IMG/VR virus record: IMGVR_UViG_3300002053_001113
Coordinates: 18,650 to 82,649 of that record
Strand: one strand, 5' to 3'
Length of the DNA stretch: 64,000 nucleotides
From: a virus
Shown piece by piece: positions 32,636 through 40,237 of the stretch. The notes under the pieces were generated by a model. The model was not told the origin of the DNA, made no database searches, and saw only the letters and a list, made by a program, of their open reading frames with translations. A program made the translations under genes and the position numbers. How positions within the stretch are numbered: position 1 is the stretch's first letter; every line of letters begins with the position of its first letter.

Positions 32636-32843
32636 CTATATCATTAATTAAATTTTGTGCTTCTTTTAATGTATCACAATAATCAACAAGCTCACCACTT
32701 GGTTGTTTGTGTATTGTAATAATCTCGTCTCTATCATAATAATTACTACCAACGTGATGATTGATTAGGTAGCCTTTGTATTTATATATACTATCCTCAC
32801 TCACTCGCCCAACCAATTCAAATTTAGATTTTCTCTTTCTCAT
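32628..32843 (-). CDS. Small protein with EA motif
   Basis: 71 aa. YKYKGYLINHHVGSNYYDRD...CDTLKEAQNLINDIDD, the strand-helix EA group. SD (AGGTGG) upstream. Unknown. Confidence 0.5.
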   Translation of the reverse strand: MRKRKSKFELVGRVSEDSIYKYKGYLINHHVGSNYYDRDEIITIHKQPSGELVDYCDTLKEAQNLINDIDD

Positions 32844-32867
32844 TTTTCCACCTGTTAAATTTAAAGT

Positions 32868-33074
32868 TCAAAACCAAGTATCACATTTAAGGCAGTGTGA
32901 CTTATCATCAACTTTAAATGCTCTAATTTGGAAACGCCACTTGCTAACATCTTTCTCTTGGCAGTTTTCAACTTCGTGGGCTCCACAATTAGGACAAATT
33001 AAACAATTGCACCCTTCCTTATTAATAGGTTTCACAACTATAATTTCAATATCACTACTTTTGGATTCTTCCAT
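32868..33074 (-). CDS. Zinc-binding protein, 68 aa
   Basis: Start at 33074, 1 nt after the upstream stop with GGAG nearby (an in-frame ATG at 33086 overlaps that gene). CNCLICPNCGAHEVENCQ then HCLKCDTWF: several C-x2-C pairs, a two-site zinc domain. Likely nucleic-acid related. Confidence 0.5.
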   Translation of the reverse strand: MEESKSSDIEIIVVKPINKEGCNCLICPNCGAHEVENCQEKDVSKWRFQIRAFKVDDKSHCLKCDTWF

Positions 33075-33075
33075 A

Positions 33076-33183
33076 TTAATCTCCATCCTTAAGTATTTTA
33101 TAATGCTTACCTTTAACTAAATTAAGCGTAAGATTTCCATCTTTATCTTGAGCATAAACCACATAGTCTCCATATCTTACCAT
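33076..33183 (-). CDS. Microprotein, 35 aa
   Basis: MVRYGDYVVYAQDKDGNLTL... short beta-rich peptide. Its ATG overlaps the upstream stop region and its stop abuts the next start. Unknown. Confidence 0.4.
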   Translation of the reverse strand: MVRYGDYVVYAQDKDGNLTLNLVKGKHYKILKDGD

Positions 33184-33339
33184 TTAGCCTAACGCCTCAT
33201 CTATAGCTTCTCTTATTTTGAATAATTTGTATTTATCATCCCAATTATTTTTTGGAACATCTAATATCAATTTTATTTCATCCAAAATTGCCTTTAGCAT
33301 TTTATACTCAGAAAAATCTTCACCTTTTGTTCCTTCCAT
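33184..33339 (-). CDS. Small helical protein, 51 aa
   Basis: MEGTKGEDFSEYKMLKAILD... ends KIREAIDEALG. First gene below the early promoter at 33396-33414. Unknown. Confidence 0.5.
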   Translation of the reverse strand: MEGTKGEDFSEYKMLKAILDEIKLILDVPKNNWDDKYKLFKIREAIDEALG

Positions 33340-33383
33340 TAATCTTCACCTTTTGATTTAAACTTAAATACTCATATATTAAG

Positions 33384-33414
33384 TAAGTAGAATAACTATA
33401 TAAATTTTTTGATT
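33384..33414 (-). promoter_or_regulatory. Early-class promoter with CTACTTACTT initiator
   Basis: Minus strand AATCAAAAAATTTATATAG, then TTATTCTACTTACTTAATAT. The surrounding intergenic DNA resembles that at 31434-31662. Confidence 0.6.
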
Positions 33415-33511
33415 ATTCACTAAGACTACTCTCCACCAGCCAGATAATTAACTATAAATTTCAATTCAAATTATGGATAGATTAGAATTATAGAATTTGA
33501 ATGGTTTTAGA

Positions 33512-33540
33512 TGTTACTCCTCACGTATTTAGGAGTAACA
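33512..33540. promoter_or_regulatory. Operator palindrome TGTTACTCCT-N9-AGGAGTAACA
   Basis: Perfect 10-bp arms (33512-33521, 33531-33540). Upstream of the 33.4 kb early promoter, in the same relative place as the palindrome at 31600-31624. Confidence 0.65.
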
Positions 33541-33562
33541 TAGAAAAAACCAAAAAAAAAGA

Positions 33563-33586
33563 AATAAGGAAGTTTCCTTCCTTATT
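33563..33586 (-). terminator. Intrinsic-type terminator
   Basis: AATAAGGAAG (33563-33572)/CTTCCTTATT (33577-33586) with a TTTC loop, followed on the minus strand by TCTTTTTTTTTGGTTTTTTC. The stop codon at 33582 lies in the stem. Confidence 0.7.
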
Positions 33587-33893
33587 CCTTTTTAACAATC
33601 TTAAGCTCGTCATCACTTTCTTCAATTTTATAAGTGCTCCACCAACCTTTACGTTCTGTCTTAATGTCACGTAAAATTGCGTTCACCAAAGCAGTCACTC
33701 TTGCTTCCTCAATTGGTCTGCCTTTGCTGTTTTTAGTTATGCCTTTTGCCTTAAAGTGGTTAAGGATTTTTTGAACCGCCTCGGCTCTATCCTTAACACC
33801 AGTTTCTGCAAGTGCCTTAAAAACAGACACAATAGTTGGCGTCTTATTTTCTGTCTTTGTTTCTTGTTTTTCTTTCTTTTGTTTTGCTTTCAT
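33582..33893 (-). CDS. Basic DNA-binding-like protein
   Basis: 103 aa from the ATG at 33893 (a second ATG 9 nt upstream is possible). Lys/Gln/Glu-rich N-terminal tail, then a helical domain (SVFKALAETGVKDRAEAVQK ... ARVTALVNAILRDIKTERKG) ending in a hairpin (WWSTYKIEESDDELKIV). Resembles the 81 aa protein at 46294-46539 in length, helices and C-terminal hairpin, possibly a paralog pair of small winged-helix proteins. Confidence 0.5.
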   Translation of the reverse strand: MKAKQKKEKQETKTENKTPTIVSVFKALAETGVKDRAEAVQKILNHFKAKGITKNSKGRPIEEARVTALVNAILRDIKTERKGWWSTYKIEESDDELKIVKKE

Positions 33894-33965
33894 TTGTTTC
33901 ACCTTTTGTTGTTTTTGTTTTTTGTTGGAGTGGAAAATTGTTCGTTTTCCAACCCAGTCTTATAT

Positions 33966-34001
33966 ATAAGTAAGTAGGCAGACTTTATAAATGTTTTGAT
34001 T
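33966..34001 (-). promoter_or_regulatory. Early-class promoter with CTACTTACTT initiator
   Basis: Minus strand AATCAAAACATTTATAAAG, then TCTGCCTACTTACTTATAT. Drives the basic protein gene at 33893. Confidence 0.6.
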
Positions 34002-34026
34002 ATATGCTGTAAAATAGAATAAAAAA

Positions 34027-34101
34027 ATCAAAACATTTATAAATGGATAAAAATCAAAACATTTATAAATACATTTATGTTACTATTATATGAGGAGTAA
34101 C
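34027..34101 (+). promoter_or_regulatory. Two plus-strand early boxes and an operator
   Basis: AATCAAAACATTTATAAAT occurs at 34027 and again at 34052, 25 bp apart, followed by GTTACT...GGAGTAAC at 34079-34101. Back to back with the minus-strand promoter at 33.98 kb, so this is a divergent control point facing the integrase. Confidence 0.55.
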
Positions 34102-34109
34102 ACGAGAAA

Positions 34110-34208
34110 ATGGTGGGTGGAATAAATGTATTCTCAAATAAAATGATAGGAAACATTATTTTTCCATACATCTTTTTCAACCATTATTTGGCAAAGTATA
34201 TATTATAG
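34110..34208 (+). CDS. Possible microprotein, 32 aa
   Basis: MVGGINVFSNKMIGNIIFPYI... hydrophobic. Preceded by GAGGAG and the two early boxes, which is the only support. May instead be leader RNA. Confidence 0.25.
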   Translation: MVGGINVFSNKMIGNIIFPYIFFNHYLAKYIL

Positions 34209-34523
34209 AATATATATTAGATACGATATGATATTAAATATCTTTTATAGAATACATATTAAATAAGATATGATACAAAAGTTATGATTAAAAAGATGAA
34301 TAAAATTTTGTTAAAACATCAAAAAAATTTTAACCAACTATAAAATTTAGGAGTAACATCAAATAAAAATTAAACAAATCAAACAAAATTAAACATCAAA
34401 CAATACAAAACATCAAGTCAAAATTTAACTACAAAAAAATCAAATTCAACTTAAATCAAGTCAATTCAAATTCAAATATATTGATTTGAATTTTAATTTC
34501 AATTTGAAATTTCAAATTTAAAA
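34209..34523. other. G-poor A/C-rich gene-free stretch with inverted repeats
   Basis: About 300 bp with no credible gene. From 34310 the plus strand is nearly free of G (long A runs broken by AACATCAA and AAATTAAAC words). It ends with AAATTCAAAT (34468-34477)/ATTTGAATTT (34484-34493) and further TTTCAAATTT palindromes. A half-operator GGAGTAAC is at 34350-34357. Could be an easily melted region or integrase leader. Confidence 0.45.
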
Positions 34524-34543
34524 TTGTATTTTTCCATTTTTTT

Positions 34544-34583
34544 GGTGTTACTCCAGATTTCAAATCTAACTAGGTGTTACTCC
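34544..34583 (+). promoter_or_regulatory. Tandem GGTGTTACTCC sites at the integrase start
   Basis: GGTGTTACTCC at 34544-34554 and again at 34573-34583, 29 bp apart; the second directly abuts the GTG start. AGGTG also provides the SD. A protein bound here would block integrase expression. Confidence 0.55.
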
Positions 34584-35663
34584 GTGAAAGCAGATAATTT
34601 TGATGTAAACTTATTTAACGAGTATTTGAAAAGTTCAAAATTTAAGTTGAGTGATGGTACACGTGATAAGTATGTTGGTACTGTGAGAAAATTTCTAACA
34701 TCAAATCCAGACATTGACAGTATAGATGAATACAACAACTTTCTAACAGAAAACCCACAATATTTAAACCAATTTGCACTCTCTTATTTTATTAAATTTA
34801 AAATTGATGATAACACATTAAAGAACGCACTATTAAAAGGTTTAGTTAAAAAAGATTTAAAAGAACCAGAAATAACACGCAAGTCTTTAACAAACAAACA
34901 AATATCTCAAATAATTAATAAAATAGAAAACCCAGAACATCAACTTATAGCACGTTTACAACGTGAAACTGGTGCACGTGCAGGAGATATAATAAGATTA
35001 AAAAAAGAGAATATAATTAAAGAAGAAACAAACGATAAAACAATATTAAAATTAATCATTATTGGAAAAGGTAAAAAATTAAGCACAACCTATGTGGCTG
35101 ATGAAGAACTACAAAACGACTTATGGGATTTCAAAGAAAAATATAGCAAAACAATAATGTTCTCAAACTCAGATAAGCCAACTAAATATGTATTTTTGAG
35201 ACCACCCAAATTTATCATAAAAAAAGAGCCTTATACACCATCCTCATTATCAGGATTAGCATACGGCCGATATTATGCAAGTCTAAAAGCTGCAATGGAA
35301 GAGTGTGGATTTAATACAAAAGATTGGAGCACACACGACTTTAGAAGAGACTTCGCAAGAAGAATGTATGAACAATATGATAAAGATATATACAAATTAC
35401 AAAAAGCTTTAAGACACAGAAGTATAGAAACAACAGCCATTTATCTAAGACAATCGGGGTTAGACTTAAAAGAAGATTTAATTGAACAAACTAAAACACG
35501 TAAAAAAGAAGAACAAAAAAAACAAGACAAAAGACGTATAATTGTTCTTAAAGATAATGTTATAGAAGGTTGTAAAGTTGGAGATATAATTAAGATTGGT
35601 GAAAACATCAGTGATACTGACGTGGATATGTTAATCTCTGAGGGTATTCTAAAGGCTATATAA
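34584..35663 (+). CDS. int: Tyrosine recombinase / integrase
   Basis: 359 aa from the GTG at 34584 (SD AGGTG; the longer ATG frame at 34524 runs through operator DNA). N-terminal SAM-like core-binding domain, then the catalytic domain with R132 (RETGARAGD), a lysine near 164 (GKGKK), H251-x-x-R254 (HDFRRDFAR), H278 (KALRHRS) and Y287 (TAIYLRQ): a complete set. XerA/archaeal-virus type. C-terminal ~45 residues form an extra beta domain. The gene is intact, not split by an att site as in SSV-type integrases. It would insert the genome in a host site. Confidence 0.85.
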   Translation: MKADNFDVNLFNEYLKSSKFKLSDGTRDKYVGTVRKFLTSNPDIDSIDEYNNFLTENPQYLNQFALSYFIKFKIDDNTLKNALLKGLVKKDLKEPEITRKSLTNKQISQIINKIENPEHQLIARLQRETGARAGDIIRLKKENIIKEETNDKTILKLIIIGKGKKLSTTYVADEELQNDLWDFKEKYSKTIMFSNSDKPTKYVFLRPPKFIIKKEPYTPSSLSGLAYGRYYASLKAAMEECGFNTKDWSTHDFRRDFARRMYEQYDKDIYKLQKALRHRSIETTAIYLRQSGLDLKEDLIEQTKTRKKEEQKKQDKRRIIVLKDNVIEGCKVGDIIKIGENISDTDVDMLISEGILKAI

Positions 35664-35767
35664 AAACAACCGAGTGATTTCCACCTAAAACATTACCCTA
35701 TATTCTACACTATTTTTTGAAACGGTTGTCTTCCCCATATTACATTACAAAAAGGTATATATTACTA

Positions 35768-35813
35768 TGGAAACCCACAATATATATGTGATTCTCAAAG
35801 CTGGGGTTTTTGT
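35768..35813 (+). terminator. Integrase terminator
   Basis: GAAACCCA and TGGGGTTT pair across an inner CACA/TGTG stem, followed by TTTGTTTT. About 105 nt after the integrase stop. Confidence 0.5.
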
Positions 35814-36059
35814 TTTAAGTAAAAAAACACGCAGAAAAAAACAAGGAGCATTCAAAATCACAAAATTTCCAGAAAGAAATAGTAATTTCTTTTGGTATTT
35901 TTTGGAGGTTATATACCATAATGGTCACCATATATCATAATTATGAAACTAACTTCACCAGGTGAATGAATAAGTAAGATGTTTATTAACTTAATAACTT
36001 AATTAGTTTCTTAGTTATTCTCACCTTGTTAAACCTAAGTATTCTGCGTGATTATGTGG

Positions 36060-36150
36060 TCTATTCGCCCCTCTCTTATTTGCCGTCTGACTGTGAGCAT
36101 CTAAACCATCAGACCTGCTGCGGCTTCACCTGTCATTCACGCTACCAAAA
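36060..36150. ncRNA. Candidate small structured RNA near integrase
   Basis: Local GC near 50%. GTCTGA (36085-36090)/TCAGAC (36109-36114) closed further by GCCG (36082-36085)/CGGC (36121-36124). CTGA and TGAGC words appear but no full C/D or H/ACA signature. Strand unknown. Confidence 0.3.
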
Positions 36151-36241
36151 CCAAGAATGAACAAAATTCCACCTTGCAATTCTATACTCAAGTCTATACG
36201 TTTTCTCCACTACCAATTATATACTCTAACATAGAAATAAC

Positions 36242-36409
36242 TTACCATTTACCACGGTCTTTTCCCCACCAAAAAACGTCTGCCAGCAACCGAATTATAT
36301 ACAGGAGTATAAGAATACCAATAGGTATTAAAATATATTGCTTTAATGTTAATAGCAAAACAAAAAACACAATCAAAATTGCTAACCCTTTAAGTAGTAT
36401 TCCTACCAT
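36242..36409 (-). CDS. Two-TM membrane microprotein, 55 aa
   Basis: MVGILLKGLAILIVFFVLLL... second helix ILIPIGILILLYIIRLL, then FWWGKDRGKW. SD-like GGAGAAAGG upstream. Last gene of the membrane-protein operon. Confidence 0.45.
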   Translation of the reverse strand: MVGILLKGLAILIVFFVLLLTLKQYILIPIGILILLYIIRLLADVFWWGKDRGKW

Positions 36410-36602
36410 TATAATCCTTTCTCCTTAAACTCATATTACTCTGATGCATTATAATCATTTGTAATAGCTCTTTATCTTCTTGTAACTGATTATATAAAAT
36501 AGCAAGTTTATCCATCTCTGCTAACAGTCGTTCCTCTTTATCATATAAATCATCTAACTGTTTAAGTAGTTCAGGAATATCTTTTTTAACTGGTTGTGCC
36601 AT
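36390..36602 (-). CDS. Coiled-coil protein, 70 aa
   Basis: MAQPVKKDIPELLKQLDDLY... continuous heptads to about residue 52. The N-terminal PVKKDI faintly recalls the VKKILG motif. Overlaps both neighbours by ~17-20 nt. Confidence 0.5.
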   Translation of the reverse strand: MAQPVKKDIPELLKQLDDLYDKEERLLAEMDKLAILYNQLQEDKELLQMIIMHQSNMSLRRKDYNGRNTT

Positions 36603-36834
36603 TGTATTGCCACATTATATCTTCTTCTCTTATTGGTTGTGGATATGCGCCGGTAGAACTACACTTTGGTGTAACTAATTCACCATTAATATATGTCTCA
36701 ACACAACCGCCAGGATATTCAACAGTAATTTCCTGTTTAAAAGCATCTTTATTTCTAACTAACAATATTACCATTATGATAATCACAATTCCAAAAATTA
36801 TACCCATTATTATTCTAATCTTTTTATTATCCAT
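36586..36834 (-). CDS. Single-pass membrane protein, 82 aa
   Basis: Start at 36834 from SD GGGAGGTT. Basic start, TM helix (IIMGIIFGIVIIIMVILLV), then a periplasm/exterior-type domain with two Cys (PGGCVETYINGELVTPKC) that may form a disulfide. Confidence 0.55.
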   Translation of the reverse strand: MDNKKIRIIMGIIFGIVIIIMVILLVRNKDAFKQEITVEYPGGCVETYINGELVTPKCSSTGAYPQPIREEDIMWQYNGTTS

Positions 36835-36836
36835 CT

Positions 36837-36977
36837 TTAACCTCCCGTAAGTTTCCATATAACCCAAGTGGCACCAAATATTAAGAATAAAATGCCTATT
36901 AGAATTAGTATTTTCTCAGGTTCTGCAGCTAAAGCACTTGCTCCAGTTACATTGTACAATGATGCATTTGTAGGCAT
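36837..36977 (-). CDS. Single-pass membrane microprotein, 46 aa
   Basis: MPTNASLYNVTGASALAAEP... then TM helix ILILIGILFLIFGATWVIW. Overlaps nothing upstream (ATG abuts the stop of the 163 aa gene). Confidence 0.45.
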   Translation of the reverse strand: MPTNASLYNVTGASALAAEPEKILILIGILFLIFGATWVIWKLTGG

Positions 36978-37469
36978 TTAAGGTTGCCACCATTTTCTTT
37001 TCTTAAAATATTGTTTATCAACTTTTGCTTTTTTAAGAGCAGTTCTATATATCAAAAATACAACAAGTGAAAGCACCACAGGTACAATAAAAAATACAGT
37101 TGACATAATACCATATGCTTGCATTCGTTCTGCTTTTGGAACATTAGCCTGCTCCTGTACTAAATCTGGATTAATAATACCCATAGTATTACTAAACACA
37201 GCCAACCCAACACTTAAAATTCCAAATACCACTATTAACAACATTAAATATAATGCAAAGTGAGTTGGATAAATATTTCGTATTGTGTAAAACCCAATAC
37301 CTAAAATTACTAAACCTTTTAATATTATAAGAGGCCAAATTGAACCTGTTAATAAAAACAACGGGTTACTCTCACCTGGCAGTATAAATAAGGCTGTAAT
37401 TAAATCAGCTATGTTAAGCAATACAAAAACTAAAAAAAGAACAAAAAGTAATGGATTTTTTGGTTTCAT
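36978..37469 (-). CDS. Polytopic membrane protein, possibly DUF5658-like
   Basis: 163 aa with four TM segments. The first part (FVLLNIADLITALFILPGES then NPL) resembles DUF5658 proteins, where D and T in the first helix and a following E-x-NP are conserved. Function of that family is unknown. ATGA overlap with the upstream gene. Confidence 0.5.
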   Translation of the reverse strand: MKPKNPLLFVLFLVFVLLNIADLITALFILPGESNPLFLLTGSIWPLIILKGLVILGIGFYTIRNIYPTHFALYLMLLIVVFGILSVGLAVFSNTMGIINPDLVQEQANVPKAERMQAYGIMSTVFFIVPVVLSLVVFLIYRTALKKAKVDKQYFKKRKWWQP

Positions 37470-37612
37470 CCTAATGAGACTGCGCTAAGCATAAATATAA
37501 CTGCTAATAGTGCTCCACAAAAAGCTCCAAACAGTCCAACTTTTATCACAAACCATCTATCTACTACTCTTTGTTCTGCCATAAACTCCTTAAAGGTTAG
37601 GCCATTACGCAT
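37466..37612 (-). CDS. Single-pass membrane microprotein, 48 aa
   Basis: MRNGLTFKEFMAEQRVVDRW... then a Gly/Ala-rich TM helix (VGLFGAFCGALLAVIFML). ATGA overlap with the next gene. Confidence 0.45.
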   Translation of the reverse strand: MRNGLTFKEFMAEQRVVDRWFVIKVGLFGAFCGALLAVIFMLSAVSLG

Positions 37613-37631
37613 TTGCTACCACCTCAACTAA

Positions 37632-38255
37632 TTAAAAATGGAAAAATATTATATGTCTGCCATTAATTACTTGTCTGCCTATTTGAATAACAGTACTGTT
37701 GTCAACAGCTGTTGCCAAATCTTGTATAAAATTATTTAATTGTGATTCTGGAACAGTTGCCTCTACAACCTGTGCCTCCAATAGCCTTATAACAACTTTA
37801 ATGTTGGTATCTCTTTGTGGTGGAGGCATAGCATATTCCTGCCCATATGCTTGCCTATACTCAGGTGGTATAGGAGCAGGTGGTGGTCTAGGTGGCTGTG
37901 GCATTTCACGCACTGTCTGTCTTATATTTTCCTCAAATCTCCTCTGCTCATTTGGACTAGGCCTTGCCATTTTTGGTGGCTCCCTCACACCTTCTGGAAA
38001 AGGACTCGGACTATAATCCTCTGGTCTAGGTGGCACTTGCCTTTCCTGCTGCTGATTCTCCTCGTCATCTATCTTTTCTAATTTTCCCCCTCTTAATGCA
38101 AATTTTCCCATTTTCACTACTTCCTCCTTTAATTTTCGTATTTTTCTTTCGTATTTTGGATTACCCGTTGCTAATAATTTTTCTATTTTTTGTTGTTTCT
38201 GCCTCATCTTCTCTAATATTTTTCTCTTCTTTTTTTCACTTATTTCCTTTGGCAT
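37632..38255 (-). CDS. Coiled-coil, proline-rich linker and C-terminal domain
   Basis: 207 aa in three parts: a basic coiled coil (about 1-60, KKKRKILEKMRQKQQKIEKL), a disordered Pro/Gln/Arg linker (about 65-145), and a small globular domain (IKVVIRLLEAQVVEATVPES...). Looks like a scaffold or adaptor. Overlaps the upstream gene by 20 nt. Unknown family. Confidence 0.55.
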   Translation of the reverse strand: MPKEISEKKKRKILEKMRQKQQKIEKLLATGNPKYERKIRKLKEEVVKMGKFALRGGKLEKIDDEENQQQERQVPPRPEDYSPSPFPEGVREPPKMARPSPNEQRRFEENIRQTVREMPQPPRPPPAPIPPEYRQAYGQEYAMPPPQRDTNIKVVIRLLEAQVVEATVPESQLNNFIQDLATAVDNSTVIQIGRQVINGRHIIFFHF

Positions 38256-38601
38256 ATTTATTCAACCTCGCTCTTGCTTCTGGTGTTAATATAGTCACCT
38301 TCTCAAAAGTTGACGTTCTTAATACTTGTGCATATTGTGATTCAGATAACATAAGTTTAAGCTGTCCTTTATCAATTGTTTCTCTTTTTTGTGTAGATAT
38401 CGTAACACTTATATTTGTATTCTCATCTTTATATTTTTCCCACTTTCTTTCCTTTAGATAGACTTTAATTTTATCTCTCAAACTTTCCTCTATTTTTTGT
38501 ATCTCTGATAGTACATTATTAACTTCTTGCCATCTAGAAAGAATGGACGTAATATTTTTTTCGTCCAAACCTTCTAGTAATATTTCTGTATTATTTACCA
38601 T
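38236..38601 (-). CDS. Hypothetical helical protein, 121 aa
   Basis: N-terminal coiled-coil-like region (LSRWQEVNNVLSEIQKIEES) followed by a strand-rich segment (NISVTISTQKRETIDKGQ). Similar layouts occur in phage Gam-like and recombination accessory proteins but similarity is weak. Immediately follows the DUF932-like gene. Confidence 0.5.
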   Translation of the reverse strand: MVNNTEILLEGLDEKNITSILSRWQEVNNVLSEIQKIEESLRDKIKVYLKERKWEKYKDENTNISVTISTQKRETIDKGQLKLMLSESQYAQVLRTSTFEKVTILTPEARARLNKYAKGNK

Positions 38602-39516
38602 TTATATAACTCCTTTTTCCATTGGCAATTTTGCTAATGGAGTTAATAAAAGTCTTTGTGCCTTTTTCTGTAAAACATTCTCAACGTGTGGAGTTATATG
38701 TTCACCATGTGTTAAGTAACTGGTTACTGCATTGTACATATCCCACCTATTAAACTTGGCTTTCATTTTACTTTTATCAGTCCACACATAACTCACACTC
38801 TTTTTATTAGTTTTTTTGTCAGTCACTATAACAACATCAACACCAAGTTTTTGTAATATTTTCTCTCTGTGTTTCAATTGGTCAAACAACTTGCCTATAA
38901 TCCTACAAGCCATTTTCCACTCAATGCTGTCCTTCATACTCTCTGAAACCCAGCCCTTTAAATCATCTCTGGCATTAATAATTGCTGATATACGTCCCTC
39001 TACAAAACCTTCTATTTCTCTGATACTTTTATCAATGTGTTTTACAGAAACAACTTTCTCATAAGCACTTATTATCATACCATTCATACAAGCTAACCTC
39101 GTAAAACGTGGTACAACAAAAAGTCCTGTGGTTTTGTCATAGCTGTTAATTAATCTAATGCCTGTAGTAAATTCCTCATTAAGTTTATCATACTTAATGT
39201 TTCTGCCTTTGAATTCTATGTCTGCAAAAGCTCTGTTTCCTTGCTGTGTAATCTCCATAGTAAAGTTAAGCCCCAATCTATTAAGTGCCTCTGCAAAGCT
39301 GTCAAAATACTGCTTGTGTGAAACAAGCTGGTAATGATTAACTACTGCAGCTGCAAACTTTCCTTTACTCACATTGTAGATGCCTTTAAACTTTTCAACA
39401 TCTTTAAGAACTCCACCATCATCAATCTTTAAAGGCACTTCAACAGCCTTGTCTAGATTGGAGGTTGCATTCTTAATTTCTGCCAAGGTTTGGCATACGT
39501 AGGTTTGTTCTTTCAT
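38602..39516 (-). CDS. DUF932/phage-plasmid-like protein
   Basis: 304 aa. Features of the DUF932 family found on plasmids and phages: LVSHKQYFDSFAEALNRLG, a central FTRLACMNGMIIS (matches the family's L-x-C-x-NGM motif), and near the end RWDMYNAVTSYLTHGEH. Biochemical role unsettled; often near recombination or replication genes. First gene of an operon with an early promoter at 39572. Confidence 0.7.
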   Translation of the reverse strand: MKEQTYVCQTLAEIKNATSNLDKAVEVPLKIDDGGVLKDVEKFKGIYNVSKGKFAAAVVNHYQLVSHKQYFDSFAEALNRLGLNFTMEITQQGNRAFADIEFKGRNIKYDKLNEEFTTGIRLINSYDKTTGLFVVPRFTRLACMNGMIISAYEKVVSVKHIDKSIREIEGFVEGRISAIINARDDLKGWVSESMKDSIEWKMACRIIGKLFDQLKHREKILQKLGVDVVIVTDKKTNKKSVSYVWTDKSKMKAKFNRWDMYNAVTSYLTHGEHITPHVENVLQKKAQRLLLTPLAKLPMEKGVI

Positions 39517-39571
39517 TTTTCTTTACCCCCTTTCGGTTTAACGGTTTAATAACAATGTATAAATTAAACGA

Positions 39572-39590
39572 CTATATAAATGTTTTGATT
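39572..39590 (-). promoter_or_regulatory. Early-class promoter
   Basis: Minus strand AATCAAAACATTTATATAG, an exact consensus match, about 55 nt before the DUF932-like start. Confidence 0.65.
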
Positions 39591-40237
39591 TACCTATTCA
39601 TTCGTCTGAGTAAACTTTCAATTTCCTCATCAACTGGTCTAGGTCTTTTCTTCTCCTTCTTTTCTTGGAATACAAATTTATATAAAATTATTCCTATTAA
39701 ACCAACAATAATCAAAATTAATGCAATAACAAATATAACACTTGATGAACCCTCTGAAAAACTTGGCAAACTAAAACTCTCCTTTTTAACTGGAGAAGCA
39801 GGTGGACCAAAAGCCAAATTATTAAAATTAAGTGTCCTTCTAAAATCCTCATTAATTAAATCTACCTCTCCTGGCTCAGTTGCCGTTGTCCTGTTTTTTA
39901 AACTCTCGTTTGCCTCAATATCATCTTCTGATATTTTATCTAAATAATACTCCACAACAATATCATATTCATTTGTTGTGTTCTTGTCAGTCTTTAACCA
40001 TATAATAGTTGGGTTTTTACATTTACAATTCCATAAGTCTGATTCTACCTCTTTACAATCAATAAAACTATACTCATTAGGTTTAATTTGTTGTTTTCCT
40101 CTTAATTTAACAACAATATCATCAATGCATTGACCTATTGTTGTAACATTATAATCCACGCCCGAATCTAGACTATAGACTGGTATAACTAAAAGAAAAA
40201 ACACTAAAACAAAACATAAAATTTTAGCTCTATTCAT
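39590..40237 (-). CDS. Secreted, membrane-anchored protein
   Basis: 215 aa from the ATG at 40237 (SD GAGGTGG). Signal peptide (ILCFVLVFFLLVIPVYS), a ~110-residue outer domain with five Cys, a Pro/Ser linker, a TM helix (VIFVIALILIIVGLIGIILY) and a basic cytoplasmic tail. Type I membrane topology. Possible receptor-like or superinfection protein; unknown family. Confidence 0.6.
   Translation of the reverse strand: MNRAKILCFVLVFFLLVIPVYSLDSGVDYNVTTIGQCIDDIVVKLRGKQQIKPNEYSFIDCKEVESDLWNCKCKNPTIIWLKTDKNTTNEYDIVVEYYLDKISEDDIEANESLKNRTTATEPGEVDLINEDFRRTLNFNNLAFGPPASPVKKESFSLPSFSEGSSSVIFVIALILIIVGLIGIILYKFVFQEKKEKKRPRPVDEEIESLLRRMNR

Larger units (their letters stand above)
35664..36241. other. Gene-free region downstream of integrase: terminator, palindrome, RNA-like block
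   Basis: No convincing gene in ~580 bp. Contains GAAACCCA.../TGGGGTTTTT hairpin with T-run (35768-35813) suited to ending the integrase transcript; TTCACC-A-GGTGAA (35954-35966), a 13-bp palindrome that could be a recombination core; and a GC-richer block (36060-36150). A plausible place for attP. Confidence 0.4.

Noticed and set aside
36174-36428. 84 aa plus-strand ORF
   Set aside because: Antisense to the 55 aa membrane protein and to the coiled-coil gene, no SD or promoter, and out of the local gene direction.
37699-38461. Plus-strand ORFs of 88-143 aa
   Set aside because: Shadows of the proline-rich and helical minus-strand genes; composition follows the complementary strand.
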